DNA of 13,898 nucleotides from SZAS-103 sp038323475 (GTDB lineage: Bacteria > Pseudomonadota > Gammaproteobacteria > Xanthomonadales > Xanthomonadaceae). Within the stretch, counting starts at the first letter, position 1. Each line of letters opens with the position of its first letter. The stretch is taken from contig JBBQHA010000085.1 in the NCBI GenBank assembly GCA_038323475.1, positions 1 to 13,898 of the forward strand, in the 5' to 3' direction. The position numbers and the translations under genes were made by a program. Of this stretch, positions 7,213 through 13,898 are shown piece by piece. The notes under the pieces were generated by a model, which saw only the letters and a list, made by a program, of their open reading frames with translations, was not told the DNA's origin and made no database searches.

Positions 7213-7887
7213 ATGGCGGAACCCAGGATCAACGAACGCAAGCCGGTCGAGCAAGAACAGTGGAGCGTGCGCGCGCTGCGCGAGCCGACGCTGCTGCTGA
7301 CCGCGACCTACATCGCGACGTCGGCGATCGGTTTGTGGGCGAGCTACTGCTTCTACAAGCCATTCGGGATCGCGGTGCTTGACTACATGCAGCCGGCGGA
7401 TTTCCTGGTCGCGGCGCTGCACGACCCGATGTATTTCCTGGTCGTCCTGGCCGGCGCGTTCCTGAGCTGGCTGGGCTCGCGCATCGATGCGTTCCGCGAA
7501 CGCAAGCCGCACCGCGTGGAAGCGATCCGCGAGAAGACGTGGTGGGGCCTGATCGTGTTCCCGCGCTGGCGCGACAAGCTCACCGACCGCGGCTTCACCG
7601 CCGAGTACGTGTTCGCCGCGATGTTGCTGGGCATCGCCGCGTGGCTGATCCACGGTTACACGGGCGTGCAGTCGCAGCGCGTGTTCGCGGAGCAGGGCAC
7701 GCGGATCACCATCACCTACAACGGCCACGAAAAACCGGAAGCGAAGCAGCCGATCCTGCTCGGCACCACGACGGCGTGGATCTTCGTCTATTGGCCCGAC
7801 GAACACACGTCCGAGGCGGTGCCGCAGGGCCAGGTGGCGCGGATCGACTATCGGCTGCCGCCGCATGCGGATGTAGCGAAGCGGTAG
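7213..7887 (+). CDS. Membrane protein of unknown function, three TM segments (224 aa)
   Basis: The product has three hydrophobic segments (~27-48, ~66-88, ~131-148) and a soluble C-terminal part (~152-224). That part has a strand-rich pattern: TRITITYNG, PILLGTTTAWIFVYWPD and QVARIDYRLPP. This 'ILLG-T-FVY...V-ARI' arrangement recurs in small bacterial membrane proteins of unknown role. A basic loop rich in Arg/Lys lies between TM2 and TM3. I chose the ATG at 7213 (MAEPRINERK); the frame can extend to 7102, but that extension is Cys/His-rich and not protein-like. The ribosome site is weak in either case. It is probably an inner-membrane protein. A second small membrane-protein gene follows 90 bp downstream on the same strand. 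Confidence 0.78.
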   Translation: MAEPRINERKPVEQEQWSVRALREPTLLLTATYIATSAIGLWASYCFYKPFGIAVLDYMQPADFLVAALHDPMYFLVVLAGAFLSWLGSRIDAFRERKPHRVEAIREKTWWGLIVFPRWRDKLTDRGFTAEYVFAAMLLGIAAWLIHGYTGVQSQRVFAEQGTRITITYNGHEKPEAKQPILLGTTTAWIFVYWPDEHTSEAVPQGQVARIDYRLPPHADVAKR

Positions 7888-7977
7888 CATGGGGCATCGT
7901 CGCGCGTTCCATGACACGGCGTTCAGGCCGCACACGTCTCGTGGTCGTCGATCGTCCACCATCGCAGGAGTTGCACC

Positions 7978-8253
7978 ATGCCTTGCCTGTACGCCGTTTT
8001 CGCCCTGCTCACGCCGCGCCTGCTGATCGTGCTGCTGTGCCTTTTCAGCCACTGGTTCAACGGCGTGTTCAGCACCGCGCTGCTACCCGTGCTCGGATTC
8101 ATCTTCCTGCCGACGACCCTGCTCTGGTACGTCGCGGTGCTGCACTGGTACGGCGGCCACTGGACGCTCGTTCCGGCGATCGGACTGGTGATCGCGCTGA
8201 TGATCGACGTATCGCCGGCGAGCGCGCGTCGGCGGCGTTTGCGTTCGGACTGA
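7978..8253 (+). CDS. Small membrane protein (91 aa)
   Basis: The ATG at 7978 follows AGGAG with a 7-nt spacing, a strong ribosome site. The protein is almost wholly hydrophobic, with segments ~5-24, ~30-56 and ~62-77 and a basic tail (ARRRRLRS), so the C-terminus is probably cytoplasmic. The layout MPCLYAVFALLTPRLLIVLL, then GFIFLPTTLLWY, resembles a family of short hypothetical membrane proteins that I recall from Xanthomonadaceae and actinobacteria. No function is known to me. It lies 90 bp after the 224-aa membrane protein and is convergent with the TPR-sulfotransferase gene. Confidence 0.78.
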   Translation: MPCLYAVFALLTPRLLIVLLCLFSHWFNGVFSTALLPVLGFIFLPTTLLWYVAVLHWYGGHWTLVPAIGLVIALMIDVSPASARRRRLRSD

Positions 8254-8277
8254 GCCGGCGCGCGGTGCAGCGACGTC

Positions 8278-8303
8278 TCCCTCTCTCCACGGGAGAGGGA
8301 TTT
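8278..8303 (+). terminator. Hairpin terminator between convergent genes
   Basis: TCCCTCTC (8278-8285) pairs perfectly with GAGAGGGA (8293-8300) around a 7-nt loop, followed by TTT. It sits 25 bp after the stop of the 91-aa gene and 12 bp before the end of the sulfotransferase gene on the other strand. The T-run is short on the plus strand and absent on the minus strand, so termination of the plus transcript is more likely. Confidence 0.5.
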
Positions 8304-8312
8304 CCGGCGATC

Positions 8313-10400
8313 TTAATCGATCGCGTAGCCGAAACGCTCGGCATGCGGCCGCAGCACGGGGAGGAATTCCTCGAGCGCGCCGCGGTGGTTCCTCCAGCGG
8401 CCGCCTGCGCGCTGTTCGACGGGCGTGGCCACGTCGTGCGAACTGCTGGTGATGATGTGGTGGGCACCCTTCGCATCTGCGTCGCCCGCGTCCGGCTCGC
8501 CATGCCAAGCCAGTTCGAGGAAGGCGCAGATTTCGCGCAGTGCGCCTTCGGGGTCGTCGCTGAGGTCCTCGTAGTGCACGGACGCTTCGCGCAGCGGCAC
8601 CGTTTTCAGCGTTGCCTCCAGGACCCGCATCGCGCGGTCGTAGATGCGCACGGTTTCGGCGAGCGTGTGGAAATGCACCGACACCTCGTTCGCGGCGTGC
8701 TGCTGCATGTAGTTGGCCAGCACGACATCGCAGGGATGGCGCAGCGCGAGCAGCAGGCGTGCGCGCGGGAACAGGCGCTGGATGAAGGCCGCATGCACAC
8801 TGCGGATCGGCATCCGGTCGATGATCCGCTTCGCGGCGCCTGCGCGATCGCCGAGCAGTTCCGCGACGATCTGCCGGTACTGCCTGCGCAGCGCGGTCCG
8901 GCCGGTCCGGTCCATTGTCGCGAGCGCTGCTGGATAGCCGCCTGGCATCGATGCGAGACCCTGTATCAGCCGCTCGATCGTGGGCTGCTCGGCGATCGAT
9001 GCGATGTCGGGATGGCCGTCGAACAGGCTTTCGATCAAGGCCGTGCCGGAGCGCGGAAAGCCGAACAGGAAACACAGATCCTCGCCGTTGTCTTCGCCCG
9101 GTTCCGGGATCGTCGCGGGGGCGCCGTCGCGCAGCCATGCCTCGATCGCGTCGAGTTCGTGGTCGAAGGCGTGCATGTCGGTCGCCTGGGCACGCGGACT
9201 GCGCGCGGCGAGGGCATTGCCGCGTTCGAAAGCTGCGCGCGCCGCCGCGTAGTCGTTGGCCTGGTCCAGCGCGAGGGCGAACTCGTAGTGGTAGTGCTGG
9301 TGCAGGCGCGGGTGCAACGCCTGTGGATCGATCTCGCGCAGGCCGCGCAGGGCTGCATCGACGTCGCCCCTGCGGTGCGCGATCTTCGCCAGCTCGAAGC
9401 GCAGGCCGGGATCGCCGGGCACTGCCGCGAGCCCCGCGGCAACTGCGCGCGCCGATTCGTCGAGGCGCCCGGCATGCTGGTGGAGCATCGCGATTTCCGA
9501 CCATGCTTCCGCGTCGCGTGGGTTCAGGTCGAGCGCCTTGCGGAACTGCAGCAGGGCGCCCTCGCTGTCCTGTATCTCATTGCCGAGACGGCCCAATTGT
9601 AGGTGCGCGCGCGGATTGTGCGGGTCGCGTGCGATCGCGTGTCCGTACGACTGGCGGGCTTCGTCGTAGCGGCGCAGCAGGTGTTCGCAAACGGCGAGGT
9701 TGAACCAGCCGTCCGCATTCCCGGGATCGATCGTGAGCAGTGCCCGGAAACTTTCCAGCGCATCGGCCGGGCGCCCGAGCGCCATCTGCACGATCCCGAG
9801 GTTGAGCCGCGCCGAGCGGTACGCCGGGCGCAGCTGCAGGGAGTGGCCGTACGCGCGTTCGGCCTGGGCCAATTCGCCCGCATCGCGCAGCGCGTGCGCG
9901 AGGTTGTGCCAGGCCTCGGCGTAGTTCGGGGCGATCCGCACCGCCTGCAGGAATGCGCCGCGCGCCTGCTCGGCGCGACGTGCGTTGAACAGCGCGCGAC
10001 CCTGGTGGTTGTGCGCGGGCGCGTAGCCTCCATCAGACGTCAGTGCGAGCCGGCAATACTGCATCGCGCCGTCGAGGTCGCCGCGCAGGTGCGACGCGAT
10101 CGCCTGGTCCACCAGGCCCGACGCGCTCGCATCGCTGCCGCGCCGCGCGAGCAGGCGTTGCGCATCGTCGTTCAGGCGCTCGCCGACGAAATACTCGCGC
10201 AGCAAGTCGCCGCAATCGCGATCGTCGGCGTGCAGTTGCAACAGTGCGACGGCTTCGTCCACGCGACCATCGCCGAGCTGCATTCCGGCCATCGCGAGCG
10301 CCGCCCGATGCTGCAGGGGATCGGCTTCGAGTTGCGCGCGCAAGCCTGCTTCGGCCGTCGCGGCTGACTGCGGTGGGTCGGCTGGGAAATGATCGGGCAT
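8313..10400 (-). CDS. TPR-repeat protein fused to a C-terminal sulfotransferase domain (695 aa)
   Basis: Residues ~30-395 form a series of tetratricopeptide repeats (for example YAEAWHNLAHALRDAGELAQ and NPRDAEAWSEIAMLHQHAGR). Residues ~440-690 are a Sulfotransfer_3-type domain. The 5'-phosphosulfate loop is FGFPRSGTALIE (446-457), and the 3'-phosphate motif is LRHPCDVVLANYMQ (553-566), where the usual Ser appears as Ala562. Such proteins are expected to transfer sulfate from PAPS to a hydroxyl on a sugar, lipid or peptide; the acceptor is unknown. No signal peptide or membrane segment is seen, so it is probably cytosolic, with the TPRs binding a partner. I chose the ATG at 10400; the frame extends to 10493, but those codons are Arg/Ser-rich. 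The ribosome site is weak. The XRE gene lies 152 bp upstream on the same strand. Confidence 0.92.
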   Translation of the reverse strand: MPDHFPADPPQSAATAEAGLRAQLEADPLQHRAALAMAGMQLGDGRVDEAVALLQLHADDRDCGDLLREYFVGERLNDDAQRLLARRGSDASASGLVDQAIASHLRGDLDGAMQYCRLALTSDGGYAPAHNHQGRALFNARRAEQARGAFLQAVRIAPNYAEAWHNLAHALRDAGELAQAERAYGHSLQLRPAYRSARLNLGIVQMALGRPADALESFRALLTIDPGNADGWFNLAVCEHLLRRYDEARQSYGHAIARDPHNPRAHLQLGRLGNEIQDSEGALLQFRKALDLNPRDAEAWSEIAMLHQHAGRLDESARAVAAGLAAVPGDPGLRFELAKIAHRRGDVDAALRGLREIDPQALHPRLHQHYHYEFALALDQANDYAAARAAFERGNALAARSPRAQATDMHAFDHELDAIEAWLRDGAPATIPEPGEDNGEDLCFLFGFPRSGTALIESLFDGHPDIASIAEQPTIERLIQGLASMPGGYPAALATMDRTGRTALRRQYRQIVAELLGDRAGAAKRIIDRMPIRSVHAAFIQRLFPRARLLLALRHPCDVVLANYMQQHAANEVSVHFHTLAETVRIYDRAMRVLEATLKTVPLREASVHYEDLSDDPEGALREICAFLELAWHGEPDAGDADAKGAHHIITSSSHDVATPVEQRAGGRWRNHRGALEEFLPVLRPHAERFGYAID

Positions 10401-10552
10401 CTGCAGGTACCGTTGGACGAGGACGCGATTCTGCGGCAAAACGCGCGCGGCGGAAGAGTTTCCGGATCGTGGCAGGCGCCGATGCGCCGCCATGCCGAGG
10501 ACGCAAGCCGCATCGAACCGGTGTCACGGAGAACCGACGTCGGGTTTTCCCT

Positions 10553-10909
10553 TCAGCGGCTCAGCCCTTCCACCATTTCGACGATCACTTCGCGTTTGTG
10601 CATGCTGAGCCGGCGGATCGCGTTCAGCAGCCGGCTCTCGAGGATGTCGTGCGCGAATTCCGACATCACCGCCGCCGGTTCGACATGGAGGTTGCCGAGG
10701 CGCATGGCACCACGGCCGGTGGCGAGCCATTCGAAACGCACCTCGGTCAGGATCGCCAGCTGGGTGAGGTTGGTCATGGTCGGCGTGGTGCCGCTGACTT
10801 GCTCCCATTGGGCAACCGCAGTCCGGCGGAGGCCGAGTTTGGCCGCGAGCGCGGTCTGGGTGAGCTTCGCGAGCGTGCGTGCGCAACGGATCCGGGCAGA
10901 GAGGTTCAT
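10553..10909 (-). CDS. XRE/Cro-CI-type helix-turn-helix regulator (118 aa)
   Basis: Residues ~4-65 make an HTH_3 domain: ARIRCARTLAKLTQTALAAK, then LGLRRTAVAQWEQ as the recognition-helix region, then TNLTQLAILTEVRFEWLATG. The remaining ~50 residues end in two predicted helices (ESRLLNAIRRLSMHKREVIV) that could dimerise. It should bind DNA as a dimer and act as a repressor or a mild activator. Its start at 10909 is 37 bp from a four-site motif array (10946-11056), the likely operator for autoregulation and perhaps for the divergent kinase gene. The Shine-Dalgarno sequence is weak. I recall similar short regulators in Xanthomonadaceae, ending the HTH with FEWLATGRG. It may share a transcript with the TPR-sulfotransferase gene 152 bp downstream. 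Confidence 0.88.
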   Translation of the reverse strand: MNLSARIRCARTLAKLTQTALAAKLGLRRTAVAQWEQVSGTTPTMTNLTQLAILTEVRFEWLATGRGAMRLGNLHVEPAAVMSEFAHDILESRLLNAIRRLSMHKREVIVEMVEGLSR

Positions 10910-10945
10910 GCGGGAATACCGACCGTCTTGGATGCCCTGAGTGTA

Positions 10946-11056
10946 CAGAATCGCTGACGCGTAAGCGATACTGTCGTCATCTTGAACAGTATTACTGACG
11001 CAAGCTCAGAGAGCTTGGCCTGGCAAGGGGTCAGAAATCAAGGGTCAGCGATACTG
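10946..11056. promoter_or_regulatory. Candidate operator array: four copies of TCAGCGATACTG in alternating orientation
   Basis: Site 1 (-), 10957-10946: TCAGCGATTCTG. Site 2 (+), 10962-10973: TAAGCGATACTG. Site 3 (-), 10998-10987: TCAGTAATACTG. Site 4 (+), 11045-11056: TCAGCGATACTG. Sites 1 and 2 form a 28-bp imperfect palindrome centred on CGCG (10958-10961). Sites 2 and 3 give a second inverted repeat, ATACTGT-N11-ACAGTAT (10968-10992). The array lies between the XRE regulator start (10909) and the divergent kinase start (11242), where an autoregulatory operator is expected. Binding by the XRE protein is inferred. Confidence 0.55.
11001..11017. repeat. Perfect inverted repeat CAAGCTC-AGA-GAGCTTG
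   Basis: Seven-base arms flank a 3-nt loop, inside the regulator/kinase intergenic region. No T-run follows on either strand, so a protein-binding site or an RNA hairpin is more likely than a terminator. Confidence 0.45.
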
Positions 11057-11061
11057 ACCCT
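11027..11061. repeat. GGGTCAG direct repeat and AGGGTCAG/CTGACCCT palindrome
   Basis: GGGTCAG occurs at 11028-11034 and 11042-11048. The second copy is part of a perfect palindrome, AGGGTCAG (11041-11048) and CTGACCCT (11054-11061), around CGATA. Operator-like site 4 overlaps it. The GGGGTCAG core recalls REP-like extragenic palindromes associated with RAYT transposases in gamma-proteobacteria. That link is by resemblance only, and no RAYT gene is present here. Confidence 0.45.
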
Positions 11062-11170
11062 GAATCCTGGTTGTGCGTCTGGCGGAAAACAGGCATTGAT
11101 GTTGTGATCGGAAGGGGCAATCTGTGACGTAATCGACACTTTTTCGACCGTGTCCGGACGGCCCGAAGCT

Positions 11171-11196
11171 CCAGAGTTGAGGTTATCCCAACTCCG
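11171..11196. promoter_or_regulatory. Inverted repeat in the leader of the kinase gene
   Basis: CC-A-GAGTTG (11171-11179) pairs with CAACTC-C-GG (11189-11196) around a 9-nt loop. The sequence GTTTATTT follows on the plus strand. It lies about 45 bp upstream of the kinase start and could act as an attenuator or weak terminator in the leader mRNA. No leader peptide or known riboswitch was recognised. Confidence 0.35.
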
Positions 11197-11226
11197 GGTT
11201 TATTTCCGCAGCCGTGGGATGCCGTC

Positions 11227-11232
11227 GAGGAG
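11227..11232 (+). promoter_or_regulatory. Ribosome-binding site that favours the TTG start of the kinase
   Basis: GAGGAG ends 9 nt before the TTG at 11242-11244. The in-frame ATG at 11272 has no purine-rich site in front of it. This supports initiation at TTG, giving a 722-aa kinase with ten residues ahead of that Met. Confidence 0.6.
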
Positions 11233-11241
11233 TCGGATCGT

Positions 11242-13410
11242 TTGTCCCAATCCGTGCAGCGCCAGCACGCCATGCATCCGAAGGCTGTCTGGTTGAGCCG
11301 GACCCAGCTGGTGGGTGTGTTTTGCCTCGCCCTGGCCCTGCTTGGAGCGATCGCCGTCTATGCGCACATGGAAAGCCGCCGCTCCACGCAGACGCGGACC
11401 TGGGTGACGCACACGCTGCTGGTCATGCAGCGGGCGATGGAGTTGCAGAACGCAATCACGCTGATGGAAGCCGACCACCGCGCCTTTCTTGTGCGGAACG
11501 ACCCGGCTTCCCTGGCATCGCGCGAGGACTACCGCCAGCAGGCGTCCCATATCCTCGCGGAGCTGCGCACGCTGACCAGCGACAACCCCAGCCAGCAGGC
11601 GCGGCTGGTCACGATCGCATCGTTGCTGGCGAACCGCGTCGCGCGGATGCACGACGCCACCGAATTGGCGCGGCGGGAGGGCATCGACGTCGCGCGGGCG
11701 CGGTTCGATCCGCAGGGTGCGAGTTCGATCGCTCCGCTGCGCAATGCCATCGACGGCCTCGACCGGGCGGAGTCAAGGCTGTACGAATCGCGCTCCCGCG
11801 ACGCCAGCGTGCAGTCCGACCAGTCGGGTTGGCTGCTCATGCTCGGTCCGGGCCTTGGCATCGCGTTGCTCGGTGTCGGCCTGTATGTATTGCTGAGCCA
11901 ACTCCAGCGCAGCGAACTGCTGGCGCAGGAACTCGCGCATGCGAATGCAGAGGCGCGGCACGCGCTGGATCTCGTGGATGCGACCCACGATGGCGTGTTC
12001 GTCTACGACGCCGAGACGCTGCGCCTGTCGTACGTCAACCAGGGCGCGGCCAGCCAGGTCGGCTATTCGCGTTCCGAATTGCTGGGCATGACCGCGCTCG
12101 ATCTCAAGCGCGGCTTCGATGAGCCCGGTTTCCACCGCTTGCTCGCGCCGCTGCGGGCCGGCGAAGTCGCGACGCTCGCGTTCGAGACGCTGCACCGGCG
12201 CAAGGACGGCACCGACGTGCCGGTGGAGGTCAGCGTGCGCTACGCGACGTTCGGCGATGCGGCGCCGAGCCTGGTCACCATCGCGCGCGACATCAGCGCA
12301 CGCAGGCAGGCGGAAGACGAACGCGACCGCTTCTTCACGTTGTCGCTGGACATGCTCTGCATCGCATCGCCCGATGGTTACTTCAAGCGATTGAGTCCGG
12401 CTTTCACCAAGACCCTGGGCTGGAGCGTGGAGGAGCTGTCGACCCGGCCCTTCCTCGATTTCGTGCATCCGGACGACCATGCCGCGACGCTGGCCGAAGT
12501 CGAGCGGCAGGTCGTCGCGGGCGAGCCTGTGCTGCAGTTCGAGAACCGCTACCTGCACAAGGACGGAAGCTGGCGGGTGCTGTCGTGGAAGTCGGCGCCC
12601 CAGGACGACGGGTGGATGTACGCCACCGCCCGCGACGTCACCGAGAACAAGCTGGCCGAGCAGCGCATCGTCAAACTCAACCGCGAATTGACCGAGCGCC
12701 AGGGCGCGCTGGAATCGGCGAACAAGGAGCTCGAGGCGTTTTCCTATTCCGTATCGCACGACCTGCGCGCGCCGCTCCGGCACATCGATGGCTATGCCCG
12801 CATGCTCGAGGAAGACGCCGCCGACCTGTTGCCGTCCGAAGCGCGGCGCTACCTGCAGACCATCATCGACAGCGCGAAGCGGATGGGATTGCTGATCGAC
12901 GACCTGCTCGCGTTCTCGCGCCTGAGCCGAAAGCCACTGGCCTCGCAGCAAGTCGACATGCAGGACCTCGTGCGGCGCGCCGTCGGCGAATTGAACGCTG
13001 ACGGCGACGCAGGCAACGCGCGCATCGCCATCGCGGCGGAGCTTCCTTCGATCCCCGGCGATCCGTCCCTGCTGCTGCAGGTCTGGGTCAACCTGCTCTC
13101 GAATGCGATCAAGTACAGCGCGCCCCGTGGCGAAGCGGCCCGCATCGACGTCGCCGGATCCCGCCAGGGCGACTTCATGCATTACACGGTGCGCGACAAC
13201 GGCGTGGGTTTCGACATGCGCTACGCCGGCAAGCTGTTCGGCGTTTTCCAGCGGCTGCACGCGCAGGACCAGTTCGAGGGGACGGGCGTCGGCCTGGCCA
13301 TCGTGCAACGCATCGTCAACCGCCATGGCGGTCGGGTTTCCGCGATCGGCGAAATGGATCGTGGCGCGTGTTTTTCCTTCGAATTGCCGATCAGCGAGGT
13401 TGCCGCATGA
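11242..13410 (+). CDS. Membrane sensor histidine kinase: CHASE3-PAS-PAS-HisKA-HATPase_c (722 aa)
   Basis: TM1 is ~22-42 (LVGVFCLALALLGAIAVY). The helical region ~50-190 is a CHASE3-type periplasmic sensor, and TM2 is ~197-219. PAS 1 spans ~237-355 (DGVFVYDAETLRLSYVNQGA and HRRKDGTDVPVEV). PAS 2 spans ~360-470 (SPDGYFKRLSPAF, FVHPDD, YLHKDGSWRVLSWK). A short coiled coil (~470-498) leads to the HisKA domain with phosphoacceptor H506 in SYSVSHDLRAP. The ATPase keeps its N box (WVNLLSNAIKYS, N617/N621), G1 (DNGVGF, 652-657) and G2 (GTGVGL, 680-685). All catalytic motifs look intact. It resembles phytochrome-style kinases that pair with Rcp1-type receivers. The signal is unknown. The start is TTG at 11242 with GAGGAG upstream; ATG at 11272 is the alternative. 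The stop overlaps the receiver start by four bases (ATGA). Confidence 0.95.
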   Translation: MSQSVQRQHAMHPKAVWLSRTQLVGVFCLALALLGAIAVYAHMESRRSTQTRTWVTHTLLVMQRAMELQNAITLMEADHRAFLVRNDPASLASREDYRQQASHILAELRTLTSDNPSQQARLVTIASLLANRVARMHDATELARREGIDVARARFDPQGASSIAPLRNAIDGLDRAESRLYESRSRDASVQSDQSGWLLMLGPGLGIALLGVGLYVLLSQLQRSELLAQELAHANAEARHALDLVDATHDGVFVYDAETLRLSYVNQGAASQVGYSRSELLGMTALDLKRGFDEPGFHRLLAPLRAGEVATLAFETLHRRKDGTDVPVEVSVRYATFGDAAPSLVTIARDISARRQAEDERDRFFTLSLDMLCIASPDGYFKRLSPAFTKTLGWSVEELSTRPFLDFVHPDDHAATLAEVERQVVAGEPVLQFENRYLHKDGSWRVLSWKSAPQDDGWMYATARDVTENKLAEQRIVKLNRELTERQGALESANKELEAFSYSVSHDLRAPLRHIDGYARMLEEDAADLLPSEARRYLQTIIDSAKRMGLLIDDLLAFSRLSRKPLASQQVDMQDLVRRAVGELNADGDAGNARIAIAAELPSIPGDPSLLLQVWVNLLSNAIKYSAPRGEAARIDVAGSRQGDFMHYTVRDNGVGFDMRYAGKLFGVFQRLHAQDQFEGTGVGLAIVQRIVNRHGGRVSAIGEMDRGACFSFELPISEVAA

Positions 13411-13847
13411 ACAAATACCAGCAGGTCGAAATCCTCCTCGTCGAGGACTCCTCGCACGACGCGGAAATGACCATGCATGCCCTCAAGCGACGCGGCATCG
13501 TCAACGACATCGCCTGGGTCAGGGATGGCGTGGAGGCCCTCGAATACGTGTTCCGCGAAGGCGCCTACGCCGATCGCGACAACGTGTTGCCCAAGCTGAT
13601 CCTGCTCGACCTGAAAATGCCGCGCATGGACGGGCTGCAGGTGCTCGAGCGCCTGAAGGGCTCCGAGGAAACGCGCGGCATCCCGATCGTGATGCTGACC
13701 TCGTCGGCCGAGGAAACCGACCTGGTCAGGAGTTATTCGCTCGGCGTGAACAGCTACATCGTCAAGCCGGTGGATTTCGCGCAATTCGCCGACATCGTGG
13801 CCCAGATCGGCTTGTACTGGGTGCTGGCCAATCACCTGCCAGGCTGA
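13407..13847 (+). CDS. Stand-alone response regulator (Rcp1/CheY-like receiver, 146 aa)
   Basis: A single receiver domain fills the protein. The acidic pocket is E13-D14 (LLVEDS), the phosphoacceptor is D68 (LILLDLKMPRMDG), the switch Thr is T98 (VMLTSS), and the conserved Lys is K120 (YIVKPV). Insertions such as EYVFREGAYADRDNVLP are typical of the Rcp1 branch that pairs with phytochrome-like kinases. There is no DNA-binding or enzymatic output domain, so it should pass its signal by protein-protein contact or on to another kinase. Its ATG overlaps the kinase stop (ATGA), with GAGG 7 nt upstream, which indicates translational coupling. The frame could start earlier, inside the kinase gene, but that extension is only shadow sequence. 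Confidence 0.95.
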   Translation: MNKYQQVEILLVEDSSHDAEMTMHALKRRGIVNDIAWVRDGVEALEYVFREGAYADRDNVLPKLILLDLKMPRMDGLQVLERLKGSEETRGIPIVMLTSSAEETDLVRSYSLGVNSYIVKPVDFAQFADIVAQIGLYWVLANHLPG

Positions 13848-13891
13848 CCTCGGCGGATCCGGCACCCGATCGAAACGCATTCCGGAGCAAC

Positions 13892-13896
13892 AGGAG
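13892..13896 (+). promoter_or_regulatory. Ribosome-binding site of a gene starting just beyond the window
   Basis: AGGAG stands two bases from the window end, 45 bp after the receiver stop, with no terminator hairpin in between. A third gene of the kinase operon probably starts within the next ten bases. In related operons this is often a PAS or hybrid sensor kinase; that is an expectation only, not visible here. Confidence 0.5.
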
Positions 13897-13898
13897 CA

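Noticed and set aside
7539..9602. 687-aa plus-strand open frame
   Set aside because: It runs antisense to the TPR-sulfotransferase and across the two small membrane-protein genes. It is low-complexity and has no recognisable domain or ribosome site.
10529..10550. Hairpin around CCGACGTCGG with a nearby TTTT, as terminator of the XRE gene
   Set aside because: The T-run lies on the plus strand, opposite to the XRE transcript, and the stem is a short palindrome with almost no loop.
10971..10990. LexA-like box CTGT...ACAG
   Set aside because: The spacing is 11 nt, not the 8 nt of the classical CTGT-N8-ACAG box. The bases are better explained as part of the four-site motif array.
11773..13326. 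517-aa minus-strand open frame
   Set aside because: It is antisense to the histidine kinase, whose catalytic motifs are all intact in the sense frame.

Overview
The window is high-GC bacterial DNA in the style of the Lysobacteraceae/Xanthomonadaceae (Lysobacter-like Gammaproteobacteria). That assignment is an inference. It rests on GC bias at third codon positions, a secreted protein with PKD and PPC modules, GGGAACG-type intergenic repeats, a DUF3391/HD-GYP plus GGDEF-EAL pair, and an XRE regulator of a type I associate with this group. No rRNA, tRNA, CRISPR array or intact transposase gene was found.

Layout. (1) 2-1063 (+) is the C-terminal part of an exported, probably proteolytic protein: the end of a catalytic-type domain, one PKD domain and two PPC domains, followed by a good intrinsic terminator. 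(2) 1157-1300 is a structured intergenic repeat between convergent genes. (3) 1296-1982 (-) encodes a DUF6445-like, 2OG-Fe(II)-oxygenase-like protein, divergent from a small hydrophilic 63-aa protein at 2235-2426 (+). (4) 2427-2879 holds nothing recognisable. (5) 2880-5476 (-) is a two-gene c-di-GMP operon: a DUF3391/HD-GYP protein whose HD histidine is replaced by alanine, then, 8 bp downstream, a GGDEF-EAL protein with a broken GGDEF motif and an intact EAL domain. Sampled stretches of this block are clearly less GC-rich than a flanking sample. (6) 5477-7212 is a gene-poor zone with a possible outer-membrane beta-barrel fragment, a conserved-looking 207-aa protein of unknown function (-), and a 28-codon stub resembling the N-terminus of a type I restriction methylase (HsdM). 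(7) 7213-8253 (+) carries two small membrane proteins, convergent with a 695-aa TPR-sulfotransferase (8313-10400, -). (8) 10553-10909 (-) is an XRE-type regulator. It is divergent from a CHASE3-PAS-PAS histidine kinase (11242-13410, +), which overlaps a stand-alone response regulator (13407-13847, +). A further gene probably starts just past the window, because a Shine-Dalgarno sequence sits at the very end.

How the genes may work together. The histidine kinase and receiver are translationally coupled and should form one phosphorelay. The shared regulatory region between the XRE gene and the kinase contains four copies of a 12-bp motif, TCAGCGATACTG or close variants, in alternating orientation. 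This looks like an operator array and is the most interesting regulatory signal in the window. The c-di-GMP pair looks like one functional phosphodiesterase (EAL) coupled to two degenerate domains that may serve as sensors or regulators. The other genes look like independent accessory genes.
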